From Ureibacillus acetophenoni (GTDB lineage: Bacteria > Bacillota > Bacilli > Bacillales_A > Planococcaceae), in NCBI RefSeq assembly GCF_900220965.1, contig NZ_OBQC01000002.1:275176-339175 (forward strand): a stretch of DNA of 64,000 nt, in the 5' to 3' direction. Made by a program: the position numbers and the translations under genes. Below the pieces are notes generated by a model. It was given only the letters and a program-made list of their open reading frames with translations. It was not told the origin of the DNA and searched no databases. Each line of letters starts with the position of its first letter. Positions within the stretch are counted from its first letter, which is position 1. This document shows, one piece after another, positions 8,758 to 18,620 of this stretch.

Positions 8758-10521
8758 TTATTTAAGATCTATTTTTAATTTAAGTTCTTGTAATTGTGCT
8801 GGTGATACTTCACTTGGTGCATTCGTTAATAAGTCGCTAGCTGTAGCTGTTTTAGGGAATGCAATTGTATCACGTAAGTTTGTACGTCCAGCAAGTAGCA
8901 TTACTAATCGGTCAAGACCAAATGCTAATCCGCCATGTGGAGGAACTCCATACTCAAATGCTTCAAGTAAGAAGCCAAATTGTTCTTGAGCTTCTTCTTG
9001 TGAGAAGCCAAGTACTTCAAACATTTTTTCTTGAAGTTCACGTTCATAAATACGAAGTGACCCCCCACCAAGTTCATAACCATTTAAAACGATGTCATAT
9101 GCTTGTGCACGTACCGAAGCTGGATCTGTACTCATCTTTTCGATATCTTCATCAAACGGACGTGTAAATGGATGGTGAGCTGCAGAATAGCGACCAGCTT
9201 CTTCATCATATTCTAGTAATGGCCAGTCTGTAATCCATAGGAATGCAAATTTAGATTCATCAATTAAACCTAATTCTTTTCCTAATTTCATACGTAATGC
9301 ACCTAGTGATGCAGCAACGACTGAGGATTTATCAGCAACAAATAATAATAGGTCACCTGGTTCAGCATTCAATACATTTTTCAAACTGTCTACAATTTCA
9401 CCTTCGAAAAATTTTGCGATTGGTCCTGTGAAACCTTCCTCTGTTACTTTAATCCATGCTAGACCCTTCGCACCATAAATTGCTACGAATTCAGTTAATG
9501 CATCAATATCTTTACGAGTAAATTTATCGCTAGCACCTTTTACATTAATTGCTTTTACTTCCCCACCATTTTCTACTGTTTGAGCGAATACTTTAAATGA
9601 TGAGTCTTTAACAATCTCTGATAATTGTGTTAACTCTAAGCCAAAACGAACATCTGGTTTGTCAGATCCAAAACGGTCCATCGCTTCAGTATATGTCATT
9701 CTTTGTAAAGGTAATTGTATTTCCACATCCATTACTTCTTTCATTACTGTTTGAAGTAATTGTTCGTTCATAGCGATTATTTCATCCATCGACATGAAAG
9801 AGGTTTCAATATCTACTTGTGTAAATTCAGGTTGACGATCTGCACGTAAGTCTTCATCACGGAAGCATCGAGCGATTTGGAAGTATCTTTCAAATCCTGA
9901 TACCATTAACAATTGTTTAAATAATTGTGGAGACTGAGGTAAAGCATAAAATTCACCTTCATGAACACGGGATGGTACTAAATAATCACGTGCACCTTCT
10001 GGGGTAGATTTTGTTAAGATTGGTGTCTCAACTTCTAAGAATCCTTCATTTTGTAAGAAGTTACGGATAGAACGAGTAATATCCGAACGTAGTTTAAATG
10101 TGTTGTACATTACAGGACGACGTAAATCTAAATATCGATATTTTAAACGTGTTTCTTCCCCAATTTCTACTTTATCTTCAATTGCGAATGGAGGAGTTTT
10201 CGCTTCATTAATAATTGTTATATTAGACGCAACAATTTCAATTTTTCCTGTTTTAACATTAGGATTAATTTGACTTTCATCACGAAGAACTACTTCACCT
10301 TCAATTTCTACGACATATTCACTACGAATTTTTTCAGCAATTGCTAAAGCTTCAGGTGCAGAATCGCCAAATACAACTTGAACAATTCCAGTACGGTCGC
10401 GTACATCAACAAAAATCAAACCACCTAAATCGCGGCGACGTTGTACCCATCCTTTTATAATTGCTTTCTGCCCTACATGGTGTTCACTAACTTCACCACA
10501 AGCATTTGTTCTTTGTGCCAT
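8758..10521 (-). CDS. aspS: Aspartyl-tRNA synthetase
   Basis: AspRS charges tRNA-Asp; it is a class II enzyme. The 587 residues give an N-terminal OB-fold anticodon domain ([17 protein letters not shown]), motif 2 within [19 protein letters not shown], the bacterial GAD insertion, and motif 3 near the end ([12 protein letters not shown]). The ATG at 10521 lies seven bases after GGAGGT; the ATG at 10536 sits inside that ribosome binding site and is rejected. It is 31 bases downstream of hisS and probably shares its T-box-controlled transcript, so histidine supply should also affect aspS. Confidence 0.97.
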   Translation of the reverse strand: MAQRTNACGEVSEHHVGQKAIIKGWVQRRRDLGGLIFVDVRDRTGIVQVVFGDSAPEALAIAEKIRSEYVVEIEGEVVLRDESQINPNVKTGKIEIVASNITIINEAKTPPFAIEDKVEIGEETRLKYRYLDLRRPVMYNTFKLRSDITRSIRNFLQNEGFLEVETPILTKSTPEGARDYLVPSRVHEGEFYALPQSPQLFKQLLMVSGFERYFQIARCFRDEDLRADRQPEFTQVDIETSFMSMDEIIAMNEQLLQTVMKEVMDVEIQLPLQRMTYTEAMDRFGSDKPDVRFGLELTQLSEIVKDSSFKVFAQTVENGGEVKAINVKGASDKFTRKDIDALTEFVAIYGAKGLAWIKVTEEGFTGPIAKFFEGEIVDSLKNVLNAEPGDLLLFVADKSSVVAASLGALRMKLGKELGLIDESKFAFLWITDWPLLEYDEEAGRYSAAHHPFTRPFDEDIEKMSTDPASVRAQAYDIVLNGYELGGGSLRIYERELQEKMFEVLGFSQEEAQEQFGFLLEAFEYGVPPHGGLAFGLDRLVMLLAGRTNLRDTIAFPKTATASDLLTNAPSEVSPAQLQELKLKIDLK

Positions 10522-10552
10522 TATTTTTACCTCCATTGAACTTCCAACTAAT

Positions 10553-11821
10553 TTATTTATGTTCTAATAAGAAATTTACTAAATCAACAAACTGGACTTT
10601 TTCCTGGTTTCCAGTTTGCATATGTTTAATGTTTACAGCTGCTTCTTCTAGTTCAGATTCACCTATAACAATTACATATTTTGCACCAAGACGGTCTGCC
10701 GATTTCATTTGTGCTTTCATTTTACGATCTACATAATCCATATCTGCAGAAATACCTTTTGCTCTGAACGAACTTAACAATTCTACAGATTTCAATTTTG
10801 CTTCATCGCCAATAGCAACGACATAAATATCTAATGAATCTTCAACCTCAAGTTCAATTCCTTCAGCCTCTAAGGCTAACAACAATCTCTCAATTGATAA
10901 TGCAAATCCGATACCCGGAACATCTGGTCCACCAATATCTTGGACTAATCCATTGTATCTACCACCACCACAAAGAGTTGTGATTGCACCAAAACCACTT
11001 GCGGTACTCATAATTTCAAATGCCGTATGATTGTAATAATCAAGGCCACGTACCAAGTTCGGATCCACAACGTATTCAATACCTAGTACATCTAAATATT
11101 CTTTTACTTTATCAAAATAAGCAGAAGAAAATTCTGTTAAGTAGTCAGTTAGTTTAGGAGCTGACTCCATTAAAGGATGTTCATGATCTACTTTACAATC
11201 CAATATACGTAATGGATTTTTTTCTAAACGGTTTTGACAATCGGAACAAAACTCACCAATTGAAGGCTTAAAGTGATTAATAAGTGCTGAACGGTGTGCA
11301 TCACGAGTCTCTTTATCACCTAAAGAGTTTATGTGTAATTGTAAATCCTTTAAGCCTACTGAATGATATACGTCCATTGCAAGTGAGATTACTTCAGCAT
11401 CAATAGCAGGGTCTGCTGAACCTATAGCTTCCACGCCAAATTGAACAAATTGACGATATCTTCCTGCTTGTTGTCTTTCATATCGGAACATCGGACCAAT
11501 ATAGGATAATTTAACTGGTTGATCTGGTATACCAAACATTTTATGTTCCACATAAGAACGTACTGCAGATGCAGTTCCTTCAGGTCTTAATGTTAAAGAA
11601 CGACCTCCACGATCTTCGAAAGTATACATTTCCTTTTGTACGATATCTGTTGTATCACCAACACCACGTTGGAACAATTCAGTTTGTTCAAACATTGGTG
11701 TTCGTATTTCTTTATAGCGGTATACACGTGATAAATCACGAAGAATTGATTCAACTTTTTGCCATTTTGGAGTTTGTTCTGGCAAAATATCTTGTGTTCC
11801 ACGAGGTACTTTAAACGACAT
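10553..11821 (-). CDS. hisS: Histidyl-tRNA synthetase
   Basis: HisRS charges tRNA-His. The 422-residue class II enzyme shows motif 2 ([19 protein letters not shown]), the histidine-binding [12 protein letters not shown], and GGGRYNGL; the C-terminal anticodon domain begins near residue 325. The ATG at 11821 has AAAGGAG seven bases upstream. A T-box leader precedes it. Full length and intact; HisZ is unlikely because the histidine-specific catalytic motifs are present and no his operon is near. Confidence 0.97.
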   Translation of the reverse strand: MSFKVPRGTQDILPEQTPKWQKVESILRDLSRVYRYKEIRTPMFEQTELFQRGVGDTTDIVQKEMYTFEDRGGRSLTLRPEGTASAVRSYVEHKMFGIPDQPVKLSYIGPMFRYERQQAGRYRQFVQFGVEAIGSADPAIDAEVISLAMDVYHSVGLKDLQLHINSLGDKETRDAHRSALINHFKPSIGEFCSDCQNRLEKNPLRILDCKVDHEHPLMESAPKLTDYLTEFSSAYFDKVKEYLDVLGIEYVVDPNLVRGLDYYNHTAFEIMSTASGFGAITTLCGGGRYNGLVQDIGGPDVPGIGFALSIERLLLALEAEGIELEVEDSLDIYVVAIGDEAKLKSVELLSSFRAKGISADMDYVDRKMKAQMKSADRLGAKYVIVIGESELEEAAVNIKHMQTGNQEKVQFVDLVNFLLEHK

Positions 11822-11883
11822 AAGTATTCTCCTTTCATCTTTCTTTCATTTTGTGTAAATCGTATTTGCATTGTTTTGTGCAA

Positions 11884-12166
11884 AATAAAAAGCTTTCGCC
11901 CATTGCAATTTTTGCAAGGGACGAAAGCTATTAAGTTCCGCGGTTCCACCCTAGTTGATGTACGTATAGTACACCCTCTCGTGTTCGGATAACGGCCGAT
12001 TCCGTTTCCCCCTACTAATTTTAATAACTTTCGAAGGAACGCCTCTCAAGTGTTGTTCACTCATACTTACTGTAGGAAAGATTTCAGCCTAAGTCTTTCC
12101 CTCTCTTTTCAGCATTGGTAACAGCTACTTTCTTGGTCAATGGCTATTATGGTTATATTTACATTA
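11884..12166 (-). promoter_or_regulatory. T-box leader of hisS (histidine specifier)
   Basis: The minus strand carries the T-box AGGGTGGAACCGCGGAA (11936-11952), which reads the uncharged tRNA acceptor end, followed by a terminator stem GCTTTCG.../...CGAAAGC with T5 (11886-11930). Stem I begins with AGAGAGG and has a CAC triplet at 12052-12050 in the expected specifier region, which fits histidine. Uncharged tRNA-His should favour the antiterminator and raise hisS-aspS expression. Confidence 0.92.
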
Positions 12167-12172
12167 CAAATT

Positions 12173-12202
12173 ATCATACGTGTTGTCATCCAACATTGTC
12201 AA
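12173..12202 (-). promoter_or_regulatory. Sigma-A promoter of hisS-aspS
   Basis: A perfect TTGACA (12202-12197), 18-base spacer and TATGAT (12178-12173) on the minus strand place the start of transcription near 12166, just ahead of the T-box leader. Confidence 0.75.
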
Positions 12203-12394
12203 CTATTTTTTATTAAACCTTTATTTCATTTACATTGTAGTTTTCCTTGTAAGTTTGTTAATATAACTAAAGTCATCAATTTAGGAAAAATATATGGATT
12301 TATTCATTTATTTCCTTATACAATATAAATTATACATTTAATAGACACCATCCCACTTATATATTGTTTTAAAGAAGGAAGAGGTGGATTTAGT

Positions 12395-13945
12395 TTGAAA
12401 AAACTATATAGTATCCTTGTCATTGTTATTCTACTATTAGCCATATATTTATTCACACAAAATACAAATTTAGCAACTAGTTCAGAACAAAGTAAACAAG
12501 TTGTCATTTTAAATAACGATATCAATTTACGAAAAGGACCAGGTCTAAGTTACCCTATTGCTGTTTCTGTAAACGAAGGACAAGCCTTTTCAATGATAGA
12601 ACAAAAAGGTGATTGGATTTATGTTGCTAAAGATGAAGAAACAGTAGGTTGGGTACCTGCATGGCATACGTCTAGCAATGAACAAAATCAATTATCATCA
12701 AATATAAAAGTAGCTATTTCAACTGTTAATGGACTAAACGTTAGGGCTGAACCTAAGACATCTTCTGCAGTGCTCACTCAGTTATCACTTGGTAACGAAA
12801 CAGTAGTTGTAAAAGAGGAAAAAAATTGGGTAAAAATAGAAGATAACTTAGGCACATCAGGGTGGGTTTCTAAAGATTATATTAATATTAAAGAAAAATC
12901 TGCAGATGTGTTAACAGAGATGAAAAGTCCTAGTGAAGTAGAATCATTTATCACCATCAAAGTGGAATCAGTTAACGTTCGTGATGAGCCAGATGCATCA
13001 TCTGCTATCGTTGGTACTGTAAACAAAGAGGAAACTTTTAAAATATTAGATCAGAAAAATAATTGGTATAAAATCGAATATTCAGAAGAACAAGAAGCAT
13101 GGGTTTATCGTTTTTATGGGATAGTTGATTCGATTGCTCCTTCAAGTAATGAATCAAAGTCAATAACAATTATCTATGGGGGCACTAATTTAAGAGAATC
13201 ACCTTCCACAAATTCACCTGTTGTTAAACGTGCAAGTTTAGGAGAATCCTATGAAATTCTTTCTACAGAGGGAGATTGGTACGAAATAGCAATTAGCTCT
13301 AATGAGTCTGCTTATGTAGCCCAATGGGTTGTTTCATCTGATATAAAACAACAAAGCATTTCAAAAGACAAACCCGTAGTGAATCGTAAAAAAGGAACTT
13401 TAAATGGGGTTACAATCGTATTGGATCCAGGTCATGGAGGTAACGACCAAGGAACCGCGGGATATAGAGGTTCTATCGAAAAAGATATAACACTTATGAC
13501 TGCACAATTATTACAAGAAAAATTGAAAAATGCTGGCGCGACTGTGTATTTAACGAGAGAATCCGATATGTATGTGGATTTAAGGAAAAGGGTTTCAGTC
13601 GCTCATACATACGCTGCCGATGCGTTTATTAGTATTCATTACGATGCTACTGATGATTCAACTATTTCCGGATTTACAACGTACTATTACCACGATTATC
13701 AACAAAAGCTCGCACAATTTGTAAATGATAGTCTAGCTAAAAAAGTAACTCTTAGAGATCGAGGTGCTCAAATAGGCGATTATTTAGTATTACGTGAAAA
13801 TTATCAGAATGCTATTTTAATAGAACTAGGGTATTTAAGTAATCCAACTGAAGAAAGAGTTATTACTACTGATTTTTACAGGGAACAAGCAACCCTAGGG
13901 ATTTATGAGGGAATTATTAATTACTTCGATGCTCAATTACAGTAA
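12395..13945 (+). CDS. yrvJ: Cell-wall amidase with four SH3b domains (YrvJ type)
   Basis: This secreted or membrane-anchored N-acetylmuramoyl-L-alanine amidase cuts the sugar-peptide bond of peptidoglycan. The 516 residues hold an N-terminal hydrophobic signal (about 4-22), four bacterial SH3 repeats marked by NLRKGPG, NVRAEPK, NVRDEPD and NLRESPS, and a C-terminal Amidase_3 domain from about 340 with the zinc residues in LDPGHGG and SIHYDA and the catalytic glutamate in ILIELGYLSN. The start is TTG with GAGGTGG upstream. It is transcribed away from hisS, as yrvJ is placed in Bacillus subtilis. No lipobox or sortase motif is seen. Confidence 0.93.
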   Translation: MKKLYSILVIVILLLAIYLFTQNTNLATSSEQSKQVVILNNDINLRKGPGLSYPIAVSVNEGQAFSMIEQKGDWIYVAKDEETVGWVPAWHTSSNEQNQLSSNIKVAISTVNGLNVRAEPKTSSAVLTQLSLGNETVVVKEEKNWVKIEDNLGTSGWVSKDYINIKEKSADVLTEMKSPSEVESFITIKVESVNVRDEPDASSAIVGTVNKEETFKILDQKNNWYKIEYSEEQEAWVYRFYGIVDSIAPSSNESKSITIIYGGTNLRESPSTNSPVVKRASLGESYEILSTEGDWYEIAISSNESAYVAQWVVSSDIKQQSISKDKPVVNRKKGTLNGVTIVLDPGHGGNDQGTAGYRGSIEKDITLMTAQLLQEKLKNAGATVYLTRESDMYVDLRKRVSVAHTYAADAFISIHYDATDDSTISGFTTYYYHDYQQKLAQFVNDSLAKKVTLRDRGAQIGDYLVLRENYQNAILIELGYLSNPTEERVITTDFYREQATLGIYEGIINYFDAQLQ

Positions 13946-13946
13946 G

Positions 13947-13971
13947 AAAGACGGGAAATGATCCCGTCTTT
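13947..13971. terminator. Bidirectional terminator between yrvJ and the Mn catalase
   Basis: A 10-bp perfect stem (AAAGACGGGA and its complement) with a five-base loop and T-rich flanks sits between the convergent stop codons. Confidence 0.8.
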
Positions 13972-14867
13972 TACATTTTTGCTAATAATCTTTTTGCAAT
14001 TGCATGGAACTCATCAGGCCCTATTCCTGGAGCAAATTCTTCTGGGAGTTCATCTAAATTAGGGACTTTCCCTGATGTTTCAGGTATCCCCTCTTTTACA
14101 ATTAACTTCTCTCCAGTTTGTGGATGTGGACCTTTCCAAATTTTATTAATATCTGTATAATCCCCAACGTAGTTCCATGTAAATAAAACATTACCATAAC
14201 CACGATCCTCATATTTTCTAGCTGCGTCAAATACTCGATTATCAAGATTAGGTATTGGTAACATTTTTGTTACATCAACGCCAGTAGCCATTTCTAGTGC
14301 CTTAGCATATGCAACAATATGTGTTCCTCCGCGCACTAATAAATACCCAATCATTTCTCTTGCAACAGGGTGATCCGTCATTTCATAGACTCTCATCTTG
14401 TGTGTACGTGCACCACATTCTAAGAAGAAGTTATGAAGTAGATCTAATACTAAGTTCCCACTCGTAAAAACATTTTCACCAGTCCATGGTAACCCCATTG
14501 AATCATGTGGAGAAGACGTTTGCGCAGTTGCAATAAATGCTTTAGCATTTCTCATGTTTTTACCGTTCTGAAGCGGTGTTAAGTCTGGAGCTGCTGGAAA
14601 TGATGCTCCTTTATTTAATAAATTTATCGTTGTTGCAACTAATTCAACATGACCAAATTCCTCTGCAGTGATACTTGCTACTAAATCATAGAAGGGTTTC
14701 AATTTCACTTTTCCACGGAAATTAAAAGATTGGTACATATAATTATTTAATGTACTCATTTCACCAAATTTTCCACCAAGCAATTCTTGTACAGCAGATG
14801 CTGCATTAACATCACCATATTCGACTTCTGGCAATTCTATAGCTAATCGATTTACTCGTTGAAACAA
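13971..14867 (-). CDS. Manganese catalase (CotJC/YdbD family)
   Basis: Dimanganese catalases break down hydrogen peroxide. The 298-residue ferritin-like four-helix protein keeps likely metal ligands Glu36, Glu70, His73 (AEEFGHVE), Glu150 (FFLECGA) and His183 (RGGTHIV). The length is near that of full Mn catalases rather than the ~190-residue CotJC. The start is TTG, seven bases after a perfect AGGAGG. That site is buried in a possible hairpin with the upstream complement (see 14872-14916). The small DUF2642-like gene upstream is probably co-transcribed. Not present at this spot in Bacillus subtilis; it may be a spore-associated catalase, which is inference. Confidence 0.9.
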   Translation of the reverse strand: MFQRVNRLAIELPEVEYGDVNAASAVQELLGGKFGEMSTLNNYMYQSFNFRGKVKLKPFYDLVASITAEEFGHVELVATTINLLNKGASFPAAPDLTPLQNGKNMRNAKAFIATAQTSSPHDSMGLPWTGENVFTSGNLVLDLLHNFFLECGARTHKMRVYEMTDHPVAREMIGYLLVRGGTHIVAYAKALEMATGVDVTKMLPIPNLDNRVFDAARKYEDRGYGNVLFTWNYVGDYTDINKIWKGPHPQTGEKLIVKEGIPETSGKVPNLDELPEEFAPGIGPDEFHAIAKRLLAKM

Positions 14868-14871
14868 AAAA

Positions 14872-14916
14872 ACACCTCCTAATTGTCACTTGTAACATAT
14901 GACTGGGAGGAGGTGT
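14872..14916 (-). promoter_or_regulatory. Hairpin that sequesters the Mn-catalase ribosome binding site
   Basis: In the minus-strand transcript ACACCTCCT (14916-14908) is perfectly complementary to AGGAGGTGT (14880-14872), nine base pairs across a 27-base loop. The 3' arm is the ribosome binding site, and seven U follow it directly, ending in the TTG start codon. It could act as a translational switch or an intrinsic terminator. Confidence 0.6.
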
Positions 14917-14933
14917 ATATTCTACCTAAATTA

Positions 14934-15143
14934 TTAAATTTGTCGCCCTAAAGTAACCCAGACGATTTCATCCGTACGTATGAAGAATGGTACATGACAG
15001 ATGTCTAATACTATATGATCTGGATAAACATGTGTTAAAACTCCATGGTGAAGTGTTTTGGCTGTCGTTTGAACTGCTACATAATTTCCAATAAACCCTT
15101 TCACTGTTTCAGAATAATAAGGGCTAGTTAATCCACTACCCAT
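14934..15143 (-). CDS. Small DUF2642/YuzF-like protein
   Basis: The 69-residue product has the pattern of small beta-rich proteins in the YuzF/DUF2642 group: a core KGFIGNYVAVQTT, then VYPDHIVLDI and FIRTDEIVWV. These often occur in spore formers and have no proven activity. The ATG has AAGGAG upstream. It lies 66 bases upstream of the Mn-catalase start in the same direction. The family assignment comes from the motif pattern alone. Confidence 0.65.
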   Translation of the reverse strand: MGSGLTSPYYSETVKGFIGNYVAVQTTAKTLHHGVLTHVYPDHIVLDICHVPFFIRTDEIVWVTLGRQI

Positions 15144-15208
15144 TTTTCCACTCCTTTATAAATCAATTCCCTTATATAATATGGAATGGAATAACTTCAT
15201 GATACTAT

Positions 15209-15649
15209 TTACTTAGATTCTACAATAACAGTTACTGGCCCATCATTAATTAGTGAAACATCCATCATAGCTCCAAAAATACCTGTTTCAACTTTCAAAC
15301 CATACACCCTTAATTGATCGTTAAAGGCTTCCCATAAAGGAAGAGCTACTTCCGGTCTAGCCGCTTCAATAAAGCTAGGTCTTCTCCCTTTTTTTGTTTC
15401 AGCATAAAGAGTAAATTGAGAAACAGATAAAATGTCGCCACCATGCTCTATTATAGAGCGATTCATTTTCCCATCTTCATCTTCCCACAATCTAATTTCA
15501 GCAACTTTTTTTGCTACGTACTTAACATCTTCTAAAGTGTCACTGTGGGTTAAACCGACTAATAAAACGTATCCCTTTTCAATAGCACCAGTGACTTCAC
15601 CATCAACTGTCACCGATGCTTGTTTACTACGCTGTATAACTACTTTCAT
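15209..15649 (-). CDS. dtd: D-aminoacyl-tRNA deacylase
   Basis: Dtd removes D-amino acids (and glycine mischarged on tRNA-Ala) from tRNA. The 146 residues carry both signature motifs, SQFTLY near residue 79 and NDGPVT near 138, which close the active site across the dimer. The start ATG is 21 bases past the relA stop, so relA and dtd form a unit, as in most Bacillales. The ribosome binding site is a modest AAGG. Confidence 0.95.
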   Translation of the reverse strand: MKVVIQRSKQASVTVDGEVTGAIEKGYVLLVGLTHSDTLEDVKYVAKKVAEIRLWEDEDGKMNRSIIEHGGDILSVSQFTLYAETKKGRRPSFIEAARPEVALPLWEAFNDQLRVYGLKVETGIFGAMMDVSLINDGPVTVIVESK

Positions 15650-15670
15650 TACCTTACCACTACCTTAAAT

Positions 15671-17863
15671 TTAATTAATCACTCGTTGAACCGAATAAAT
15701 GTCTGGAAGTTGTTTAATCTTTTCTACCACTTTATGCAATGCAGTAATATTGGAAATTGAAATAGTTAAATGAAGTGTAGCAATTTTGTTGTAATCTGCT
15801 TTACCTGTTACAGCTAAAATGTTCACTCTTGTATCAGTAACTGCATGCATGACATCATTTAAAATCCCCGGACGATCATAAGCATAAACTTCAATGTCAA
15901 CTGGATATTCTTTTCTTGACTGAGTTTCACTATGTTCCCATTCAACTTCAATTAGTCGTTCGTTGTCGTTTTCATTTACATTTGGACAATCTGCACGGTG
16001 AACAGATACACCTCGACCTTTTGTAATAAATCCAACAATCTCATCCCCTGGTACTGGTGTACAACAGCGAGATAAACGGATTAATAAATTATCAATACCT
16101 CTTACTATTACACCAGATTCTGTACGTTTTTTAGGAGTTGGATTTTGCATCTCTTTTACAATCTTTTCGAGTGCTTCCTCTTTCTCACGTTCTCGACGTT
16201 TCTTTTCCGCAAGACGATTCACAAGTTGCTGGGCAGTAATACCACCTACACCAACAGCTGCATATAAATCTTCCTCATTTGTAAAATTAAGCTTTTCAAG
16301 TACTCGTTTCACATTTTCAGTCGATAAAACTTCTTTACTATCAAAGCCTTGAGCTTTTATTTCTTTTTCTACTAAATCTTTTCCTTTTAGTACATTTTCT
16401 TCACGCAAATGCTTTTTAAAGAATTGCTTAATTTTATGTTTTGCTTGGGAGCTTTGAGCAAGTTTCAGCCAATCTCGGCTAGGTCCAAAAGATTGCTTTG
16501 AAGTTAATATTTCAATTATATCCCCTGTTTTTAACGGTGTATCTAAAGGAACCATCTTTCCGTTCACTTTCGCACCAATTGTACGATTTCCTACTTCCGA
16601 GTGTACTCGATATGCAAAATCAATTGGTACAGATCCTGATGGTAATTCAATTACTTCTCCTTTAGGGGTAAATACGTAAACCATATCAGAGAATAAATCA
16701 AATTTTAATGACTCCATAAATTCTTCAGCATTGGAAGATTCATTTTGGAATTCTAATATTTCTCTAAACCATGTCAGTTTTTGGTCGATACTTTCCTTAT
16801 CTTGTTTAACAGTTTTTCCTTCTTTATATGCCCAGTGAGCTGCAATCCCGTATTCTGCAATTTCATGCATCTCTCTTGTTCGAATTTGCACTTCTAATGG
16901 GTCCCCAAACGGTCCAATAACAGTTGTGTGTAAAGATTGATATAAATTTTGTTTGGGCATTGCAATATAATCTTTAAAACGACCTGGCATTGGTTTCCAT
17001 AAAGTGTGGACAATTCCTAGTACTGCATAGCAATCTTTAATGCTATCTACTAAAATACGAACAGCTAGTAAATCATATATTTCATTAAATTGTTTATTTT
17101 GTAAAATCATTTTACGGTAGATGCTGTAAATATGTTTTGGTCGACCGTAAATGTCTGCATTGATCTCTACTAAATGAAGTTGGCTTCTTATTTCGTTCAT
17201 AACATCTTCTAAGTAAGCCTCACGTTCGACACGTTTTCTCTTCATAAGACTAACAATGCGATAATATTGTTGTGGATTTAGATAACGTAAAGCCGTATCT
17301 TCGAGCTCCCATTTAACTTTGGAAATCCCTAGGCGATGAGCAAGTGGTGCGAATATTTCTAAAGTTTCGTTGGATATTCTACGTTGTTTTTCAGTGGAAA
17401 GATGCTTAAGTGTTCGCATGTTATGTAGGCGGTCTGCAAGTTTAATTAATATTACTCGTATGTCTTGTGCCATAGCAACGAACATTTTACGATGAGTCTC
17501 AGCCTGCTGTTCCTTTTTAGAACGATATTTAATTTTCTCAAGCTTTGTTACGCCATCAACTAACATCGCCACTTCTTCATTAAATTCGCGTACTAAATCA
17601 TCTCGTGTTACCGTTGTATCTTCAACGACATCATGTAGAAAACCCGCTGCAACGGTTTCAGGATCCATCTGTAGCTCTGCTAAAATACCAGCAACTTGAA
17701 TGGGATGAATAATATATGGTTCTCCAGAACTCCTAAGTTGCTCTTTATGCGCTTCTTTTGCAACTTCGTACGCCTTCTTTACGAAATCCACATGTTCATC
17801 ATTCATATACGCTTTGACTTTCGAAAATACATCCTCGGGCGTCAAAATTTGCTCTTTCGCCAT
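15671..17863 (-). CDS. relA: Bifunctional (p)ppGpp synthetase/hydrolase Rel
   Basis: Rel makes and destroys the starvation alarmone (p)ppGpp. The 730 residues show an N-terminal HD hydrolase domain with FLHDVVEDT near residue 75, the synthetase domain with [13 protein letters not shown] and [14 protein letters not shown] (from about 390), helical and zinc-finger parts ([19 protein letters not shown]) and a C-terminal ACT domain. Because HD and synthetase motifs are both intact the enzyme should be bifunctional. ATG with AAGGTGG seven bases upstream. The upstream promoter holds a 13-bp tandem duplication. Confidence 0.97.
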   Translation of the reverse strand: MAKEQILTPEDVFSKVKAYMNDEHVDFVKKAYEVAKEAHKEQLRSSGEPYIIHPIQVAGILAELQMDPETVAAGFLHDVVEDTTVTRDDLVREFNEEVAMLVDGVTKLEKIKYRSKKEQQAETHRKMFVAMAQDIRVILIKLADRLHNMRTLKHLSTEKQRRISNETLEIFAPLAHRLGISKVKWELEDTALRYLNPQQYYRIVSLMKRKRVEREAYLEDVMNEIRSQLHLVEINADIYGRPKHIYSIYRKMILQNKQFNEIYDLLAVRILVDSIKDCYAVLGIVHTLWKPMPGRFKDYIAMPKQNLYQSLHTTVIGPFGDPLEVQIRTREMHEIAEYGIAAHWAYKEGKTVKQDKESIDQKLTWFREILEFQNESSNAEEFMESLKFDLFSDMVYVFTPKGEVIELPSGSVPIDFAYRVHSEVGNRTIGAKVNGKMVPLDTPLKTGDIIEILTSKQSFGPSRDWLKLAQSSQAKHKIKQFFKKHLREENVLKGKDLVEKEIKAQGFDSKEVLSTENVKRVLEKLNFTNEEDLYAAVGVGGITAQQLVNRLAEKKRREREKEEALEKIVKEMQNPTPKKRTESGVIVRGIDNLLIRLSRCCTPVPGDEIVGFITKGRGVSVHRADCPNVNENDNERLIEVEWEHSETQSRKEYPVDIEVYAYDRPGILNDVMHAVTDTRVNILAVTGKADYNKIATLHLTISISNITALHKVVEKIKQLPDIYSVQRVIN

Positions 17864-17915
17864 TAGTTGTCCACCTTGCTAATAAATTTTCATAATTAAT
17901 AGATATATAAATTTT

Positions 17916-17945
17916 ATTGTATAAAATGTAAGTATAAAATGTAAA
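17916..17945 (-). promoter_or_regulatory. Probable relA promoter
   Basis: TTTACA (17945-17940) and TACAAT (17921-17916) are 18 bases apart on the minus strand, about 50 bases before the relA start. A TATACA shifted by two bases is an alternative -10. Confidence 0.5.
17919..17944. repeat. Perfect 13-bp tandem duplication in the relA promoter
   Basis: GTATAAAATGTAA occurs twice head to tail (17919-17931 and 17932-17944). The unit contains the -10-like TATAC and overlaps the -35 box on the minus strand, so its copy number changes promoter spacing or the number of -10 sites. Confidence 0.85.
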
Positions 17946-18041
17946 GTTAAGTGGCTAATATCTTTAAAAAATCAGATTAATTTGTCATATTCCCACCTTT
18001 TTTGTCACACTCCATTCATAATTATTCCATTAATTGTATTT

Positions 18042-18078
18042 AAAAAACCTCTCCTATTGTAAATACAATAAGAGAGGT
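18042..18078 (-). terminator. Intrinsic terminator of recJ-apt
   Basis: ACCTCTC + TATTGT pairs with ACAATA + GAGAGGT (one mismatch, four-base loop), followed by six T on the minus strand, just past the apt stop. It separates recJ-apt from the relA promoter. Confidence 0.85.
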
Positions 18079-18088
18079 AAATATGAAT

Positions 18089-18601
18089 TTAATAAGTGAT
18101 TAAAGTTTTAATTGGATATTTGCCGATTTTATCACGGCCATGTAGTTCTTCAAGCTCTATAATGAAAGCACAGCCTGAAACTACTCCACCTAATTTTTCA
18201 ACTAACTGAATTGTAGCATCTACTGTACCACCAGTAGCCAATAAATCGTCAACGATTAAAACTTTTTGACCTGGTTTTACAGCATCTTTGTGCATTGTTA
18301 ACACATCTGTGCCATACTCTAAACCATACTCAACACGTACAACATCACGTGGTAATTTACCTTCCTTACGAACAGGCGCAAAGCCGATTTCAAGTGCGTA
18401 AGCTACAGGACAACCGATAATAAATCCGCGCGCTTCAGGACCAACGATAATTTCCGCTCCAACTTCTTTTGCAAATTTTACGATCTCATCAGCAGCATAT
18501 TTAAATGCTGGTCCATTATCCATAATTGTTGTAATATCTTTAAAACTGATCCCTTCTTTTGGCCAGTTTTCAACTGTTGTTACATACTGCTTTAAATCCA
18601 T
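18089..18601 (-). CDS. apt: Adenine phosphoribosyltransferase
   Basis: Apt salvages adenine by joining it to PRPP to give AMP. The 170 residues contain the PRPP-binding motif [13 protein letters not shown] near residue 118 and the family motif GPEARGFI near 56. The start ATG follows AGGAGG. It lies 19 bases after recJ in the same direction; the recJ-apt-relA order is conserved in Bacillales, although here a terminator and a new promoter separate apt from relA. Confidence 0.97.
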   Translation of the reverse strand: MDLKQYVTTVENWPKEGISFKDITTIMDNGPAFKYAADEIVKFAKEVGAEIIVGPEARGFIIGCPVAYALEIGFAPVRKEGKLPRDVVRVEYGLEYGTDVLTMHKDAVKPGQKVLIVDDLLATGGTVDATIQLVEKLGGVVSGCAFIIELEELHGRDKIGKYPIKTLITY

Positions 18602-18620
18602 TAAGAAAATCCTCCTGATA

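Noticed and set aside
11593-12328. ORFs across the hisS leader on both strands
   Set aside because: They run through the T-box and terminator structures and lack ribosome binding sites.
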